Source: Pseudonocardia petroleophila
Lineage (GTDB): Bacteria; Actinomycetota; Actinomycetes; Mycobacteriales; Pseudonocardiaceae
DNA: 64,000 bases
Assembly (NCBI RefSeq): GCF_014235185.1
Contig: NZ_CP060131.1
Coordinates: 2,487,501 to 2,551,500, forward strand
Direction of reading: 5' to 3'
Shown in pieces: positions 61,491-64,000 of this stretch (position 1 is the first letter of the stretch; each line of letters opens with the position of its first letter). The notes beneath the pieces were generated by a model. It was not told the DNA's origin, did not search any database, and was given only the letters and a program-made list of their open reading frames with translations. The position numbers and the translations under genes are program-made.

Positions 61491-62447
61491 ATGAACCGGG
61501 CGACTCGTGCCGTCAACGTCACCATCCTGATACTCCTGGTGACGACGACGGCCACCGGCGTGCTCGCCTTCGCGGTGGGGGCCCCGGGGCCCGCCCGGTG
61601 GGTCACGGGGGTCCACGGGGCGTCCGGACTGGGCCTGCTGCTGCTCGTCCCGGCGAAGTCGCGCATCGCCCGGCGGGGTCTGCGGCGGCCCGGACGGTCG
61701 CGGAAGGTGATCGGCTGGGCGTTCGTGGGGCTCGTGGCGCTGGCCGTCGGCAGCGGGCTGCTGCACGCGCTGTGGGGCTGGGCGCCGGTGGTGCTCGGGC
61801 TGCTGCCGATGCAGGTCCACGTCGGCGCCGCGGTGGGGGTCGTCGTGCTGCTGGCGGCGCACCTGCGGGTGCACCGCAGGCGGCCGCTGCTGCGCCGCAC
61901 CGACCTGGACCGCCGCCGCGCGCTGCTCGGCACCGGGGTCGTCGCGGGGTCGGCGCTGCTGTGGGTGCTCGCGCCGGGCCGGGCGCGGCGGGAGACCGGG
62001 TCGCACGAGGTCCCGACGGTCCCCGTCACCCAGTGGATGTTCGACCCGGTGCCCCGCCTGCCCGACCGCCCGCTGCGGACGCCCGCCGGGGAGGTCGACC
62101 TCGCGGCGCTGCCGACGGCCTCGGTCCGGGCCGTCCTGGACTGCACCGGCGGCTGGTACTCCGAGCAGGAGTGGCGCGGGGTGCCGGTCTCCGCGCTGGG
62201 CCTGCCGGCGTCCGCGTCGATCGACGTCGTCTCGGCCACCGGGTACCGGCGGCGCTTCCCGGCGTCGGGGGCCGGGTCGCTGCTGCTCGCCACGCACCTC
62301 GCCGGGCGGCCGCTGTCGGCCGGGCACGGCGCGCCGGTGCGGCTGGTGGCGCCGGGGCGGCGCGGGTTCTGGTGGGTGAAGTGGGTGGTGGCCGTCGAGG
62401 TCGTCGACGAGCCGTGGTGGTGGCAGCCGCCGTTCCCGCTGCAGTAG
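61491..62447 (+). CDS. Membrane protein with molybdopterin oxidoreductase-like domain
   Basis: A 318-residue protein. The N-terminal 150 residues contain four helices (VNVTILILLVTTTATGVLAFAV, GLLLLVPAKSRI, VIGWAFVGLVALAVGSGLLHAL, VHVGAAVGVVVLLAAHLRVH), with paired His that could bind haem. Residues 165-318 resemble the C-terminal part of sulfite-oxidase/YedY-type enzymes (VLDCTGGWYSEQEWRGVPVSALG, DVVSATGYRRRFP, APVRLVAPGRRGFWWVKWV). The Cys in LDCTGG may be the molybdenum ligand. Substrate unknown. Confidence 0.8.
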   Translation: MNRATRAVNVTILILLVTTTATGVLAFAVGAPGPARWVTGVHGASGLGLLLLVPAKSRIARRGLRRPGRSRKVIGWAFVGLVALAVGSGLLHALWGWAPVVLGLLPMQVHVGAAVGVVVLLAAHLRVHRRRPLLRRTDLDRRRALLGTGVVAGSALLWVLAPGRARRETGSHEVPTVPVTQWMFDPVPRLPDRPLRTPAGEVDLAALPTASVRAVLDCTGGWYSEQEWRGVPVSALGLPASASIDVVSATGYRRRFPASGAGSLLLATHLAGRPLSAGHGAPVRLVAPGRRGFWWVKWVVAVEVVDEPWWWQPPFPLQ

Positions 62448-62462
62448 TCACCGCGCCGGTGG

Positions 62463-62972
62463 TCACCGCGCCGCGGGCTCCCCGCCGAGCGGGCGGAACA
62501 TGACCGTCAGGCCGACGTCGCCGTGCACGGGGTGGGCGAACGCCCCGGGCACCACGCCGACGGTCGCGAACCCGAGCGAGTGCCACAGCGCCAGCGCGCG
62601 GGTGTTCGTCTCGACGACGGCGTTGAACTGGATCCCGCGGAACCCCTGCGCCGCCGACCAGGCGACCACGTGCTCGCCCAGCGCCCGGCCCACCCCGCGG
62701 CGCGAGGCCGCCGGGTCGACCATGAAGCTGCCCGTGCCGACGTGCGACCCCGGCCCCCGCTGGTTGGGGCCCGCCTTGGCGCTGCCGAGCACCGTGCCGT
62801 CGTCGTCGACGGCGACGAACGTCGCACCCGGGGGCCGGAGCATCCACGTCGCGCGGGCGTCGTCCTCGGTGATGTCGCGGGGGAGCGTGTAGGTCTCGCC
62901 CGCCGCCACGATCTCGCGCAGGAACGGCCAGATCGCGGGCCAGTCGTCGGGGGTCGCGTCACGGATCAGCAC
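62463..62972 (-). CDS. GNAT family N-acetyltransferase
   Basis: About 169 residues. LIRDATPDDWPAIWPFLREIVAAGETY starts the fold. VDPAASRRGVGRALGEHVVAWSAAQGFRGIQFNAV contains the acetyl-CoA pyrophosphate loop (RRGVGRAL). LALWHSLGFATVGVVPGAF is the late motif. GTG 62972 is chosen, although the ATG at 62993 is in frame; the latter would overlap the divergent start. Substrate unknown. Confidence 0.88.
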   Translation of the reverse strand: MLIRDATPDDWPAIWPFLREIVAAGETYTLPRDITEDDARATWMLRPPGATFVAVDDDGTVLGSAKAGPNQRGPGSHVGTGSFMVDPAASRRGVGRALGEHVVAWSAAQGFRGIQFNAVVETNTRALALWHSLGFATVGVVPGAFAHPVHGDVGLTVMFRPLGGEPAAR

Positions 62973-62991
62973 GGGTGCCAGGATCGCGGGC

Positions 62992-63897
62992 ATGCGCATC
63001 CTCCGCACCCCCGATCCGCGCTTCGCCGACCTCCCCGGCTTCCCGTACGAGCCCCGCTACGCCGACGTGCCCGACGGCGACGGCGGCACGCTGCGGATGG
63101 CGTGGGTCGAGGACGGCCCCGCCGACGGGCCGGTGGCCCTGCTGCTGCACGGGGAGCCGAGCTGGTCGTTCCTCCACCGGACGATGATCCCCGTCCTGGC
63201 CGCGGCCGGGCTGCGGGTCCTCGCGCCCGACCTCGTCGGGTTCGGCCGCTCCGACAAGCCCGCCGAGATCGGCGACCACTCCTACGCGCGGCACGTCGAG
63301 TGGGTGCGGGCGCTGCTGTTCGACGTGCTCGACCTGCGCGGCGTCACGCTCGTCGGGCAGGACTGGGGCGGGCTGATCGGGCTGCGGCTGGTGGCCGAGC
63401 ACCCGGACCGGTTCGCGGGCGTCGTCGCGGCCAACACCGGGCTGCCCACCGGGGACGTCGACATGCCCGAGGTGTGGTGGCGGTTCCGCCGCGCCGTGGA
63501 GGGCGCGCAGACGCTGGACGTCGCGCGGCTGGTGCAGTCGGGCTGCCGGACGCGGTTCACCGACGCGGTGCGCGCGGCCTACGACGCCCCGTTCCCCGAC
63601 GAGTCGCACAAGGCGGGCCCGCGGGCGATGCCGCTGCTCGTCCCGACCCGGCCCGACGACCCGGCGACGGAGGCCAACCGGGCCGCCTGGTCCGTCCTGC
63701 GCGGGCTGGACCTGCCGTTCCTCTGCGCGTTCAGCGACGGCGACCCGATCACCGCGGCGATGGAGCCGGTGCTGCGCGCGGAGCTGCCCGGCGCCGCGGG
63801 CCGGCGGCACCCGACGATCACCGGCGCCGGGCACTTCCTGCAGGAGGACGCCGGCCCGGAGCTGGCCGCGGCGGTGCTGAGCCTGGTGCGGGGATGA
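62992..63897 (+). CDS. Haloalkane dehalogenase-like alpha/beta-hydrolase
   Basis: A 301-residue hydrolase that follows the haloalkane dehalogenase pattern. HGEPSWSFLHRTM holds the oxyanion and halide region. VGQDWGGLIGLR has nucleophile Asp124 in place of Ser and halide-binding Trp125. Catalytic His281 is in GAGHFLQED. Asp nucleophile plus Trp is diagnostic for dehalogenases, but many such proteins hydrolyse other substrates. ATG 62992 is preceded by AGGAT. Divergent from the GNAT gene. Confidence 0.88.
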   Translation: MRILRTPDPRFADLPGFPYEPRYADVPDGDGGTLRMAWVEDGPADGPVALLLHGEPSWSFLHRTMIPVLAAAGLRVLAPDLVGFGRSDKPAEIGDHSYARHVEWVRALLFDVLDLRGVTLVGQDWGGLIGLRLVAEHPDRFAGVVAANTGLPTGDVDMPEVWWRFRRAVEGAQTLDVARLVQSGCRTRFTDAVRAAYDAPFPDESHKAGPRAMPLLVPTRPDDPATEANRAAWSVLRGLDLPFLCAFSDGDPITAAMEPVLRAELPGAAGRRHPTITGAGHFLQEDAGPELAAAVLSLVRG

Positions 63898-63921
63898 CCG
63901 GGGCCGGGGTGGGGCGGGGGA

Positions 63922-63927
63922 TAACCT
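63922..63927 (+). promoter_or_regulatory. Probable -10 hexamer of upp
   Basis: TAACCT lies 7 nt before the upp ATG, a leaderless geometry. Confidence 0.35.
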
Positions 63928-63934
63928 CCGCGGC

Positions 63935-64000
63935 ATGGATGTCCGCGTCGTCGACCACCCGCTGGCCCTCGCCCGCCTCTCCACGATGCGGGACGCCCGC
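63935..64000 (+). CDS. upp: Uracil phosphoribosyltransferase, N-terminal fragment
   Basis: Only the first 22 codons are present, up to the right edge. MDVRVVDHPLALARLSTMRDAR matches the start of actinobacterial Upp (VVDHPLA-AR). The enzyme salvages uracil to UMP, which fits the neighbouring nucleoside-catabolism genes. The catalytic part is outside the window. Confidence 0.85.
   Translation, partial: MDVRVVDHPLALARLSTMRDAR

Overview
The window is a very G+C-rich chromosomal segment with third-codon G/C bias, frequent GTG starts and tight ATGA/GTGA overlaps. It suggests an actinobacterium. The gene orders sucC-sucD-DUF5336-perM-purN-purH, folD-DUF3017, trpS-yihY-D,D-carboxypeptidase and cdd-deoA-add-(Rv3311-like)-upp match those known from Mycobacterium tuberculosis. 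Protein flavour and the BMP-type nucleoside transporter fit the Pseudonocardiaceae (Pseudonocardia-like). That genus-level call is inference. I see no rRNA, tRNA, CRISPR array, prophage or insertion sequence.

Layout. 1-9.1 kb: start of an M23 peptidase, an esterase, succinyl-CoA synthetase, the DUF5336/PerM membrane pair and the last steps of purine synthesis (purN, purH). 9.2-17.6 kb: a DNA-damage mutagenesis region (imuA', imuB, dnaE2) with LexA boxes before imuA' and dnaE2. A small NmrA/MerR/thioredoxin group sits between the two halves, and dnaE2 carries a +1 frameshift in a C6 run. 17.6-32.8 kb: a YaaH-type transporter, folD operon, DUF2252 protein, lipoprotein hydrolase, a three-gene ABC-2 exporter, an AraC regulator, monomeric isocitrate dehydrogenase, an exonuclease III/Ser-Thr kinase operon and small enzymes. 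32.8-35.7 kb: an island of low-complexity DNA with 15-bp and approximately 20-28-bp repeats around one DUF222/HNH endonuclease gene, which has its own LexA box and promoter. 35.7-46.9 kb: an LpqC-like esterase, fbiC (coenzyme F420), a carotenoid oxygenase, an ECF sigma factor/YCII unit with a duplicated promoter sequence, trpS, yihY and a D,D-carboxypeptidase. 47-64 kb: a nucleoside uptake and catabolism locus made of a BMP lipoprotein, ABC ATPase, two permeases, cdd, deoA, add, deoC with two aldehyde dehydrogenase-like genes, and the start of upp.

How the genes work together. The last block reads as one pathway. Nucleosides are imported, deaminated (Cdd, Add) and phosphorolysed (DeoA). Deoxyribose phosphate is cleaved by DeoC to acetaldehyde and glyceraldehyde 3-phosphate, a neighbouring aldehyde dehydrogenase can oxidise the acetaldehyde, and Upp can recover uracil. 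The three LexA boxes place the mutasome and the DUF222/HNH gene under one SOS regulon. Many genes have a TANNNT-like hexamer 6-8 nt before the start codon, which suggests leaderless transcripts. The most unusual items are the dnaE2 frameshift, the repeat-flanked SOS-controlled HNH gene and the duplicated ECF promoter.
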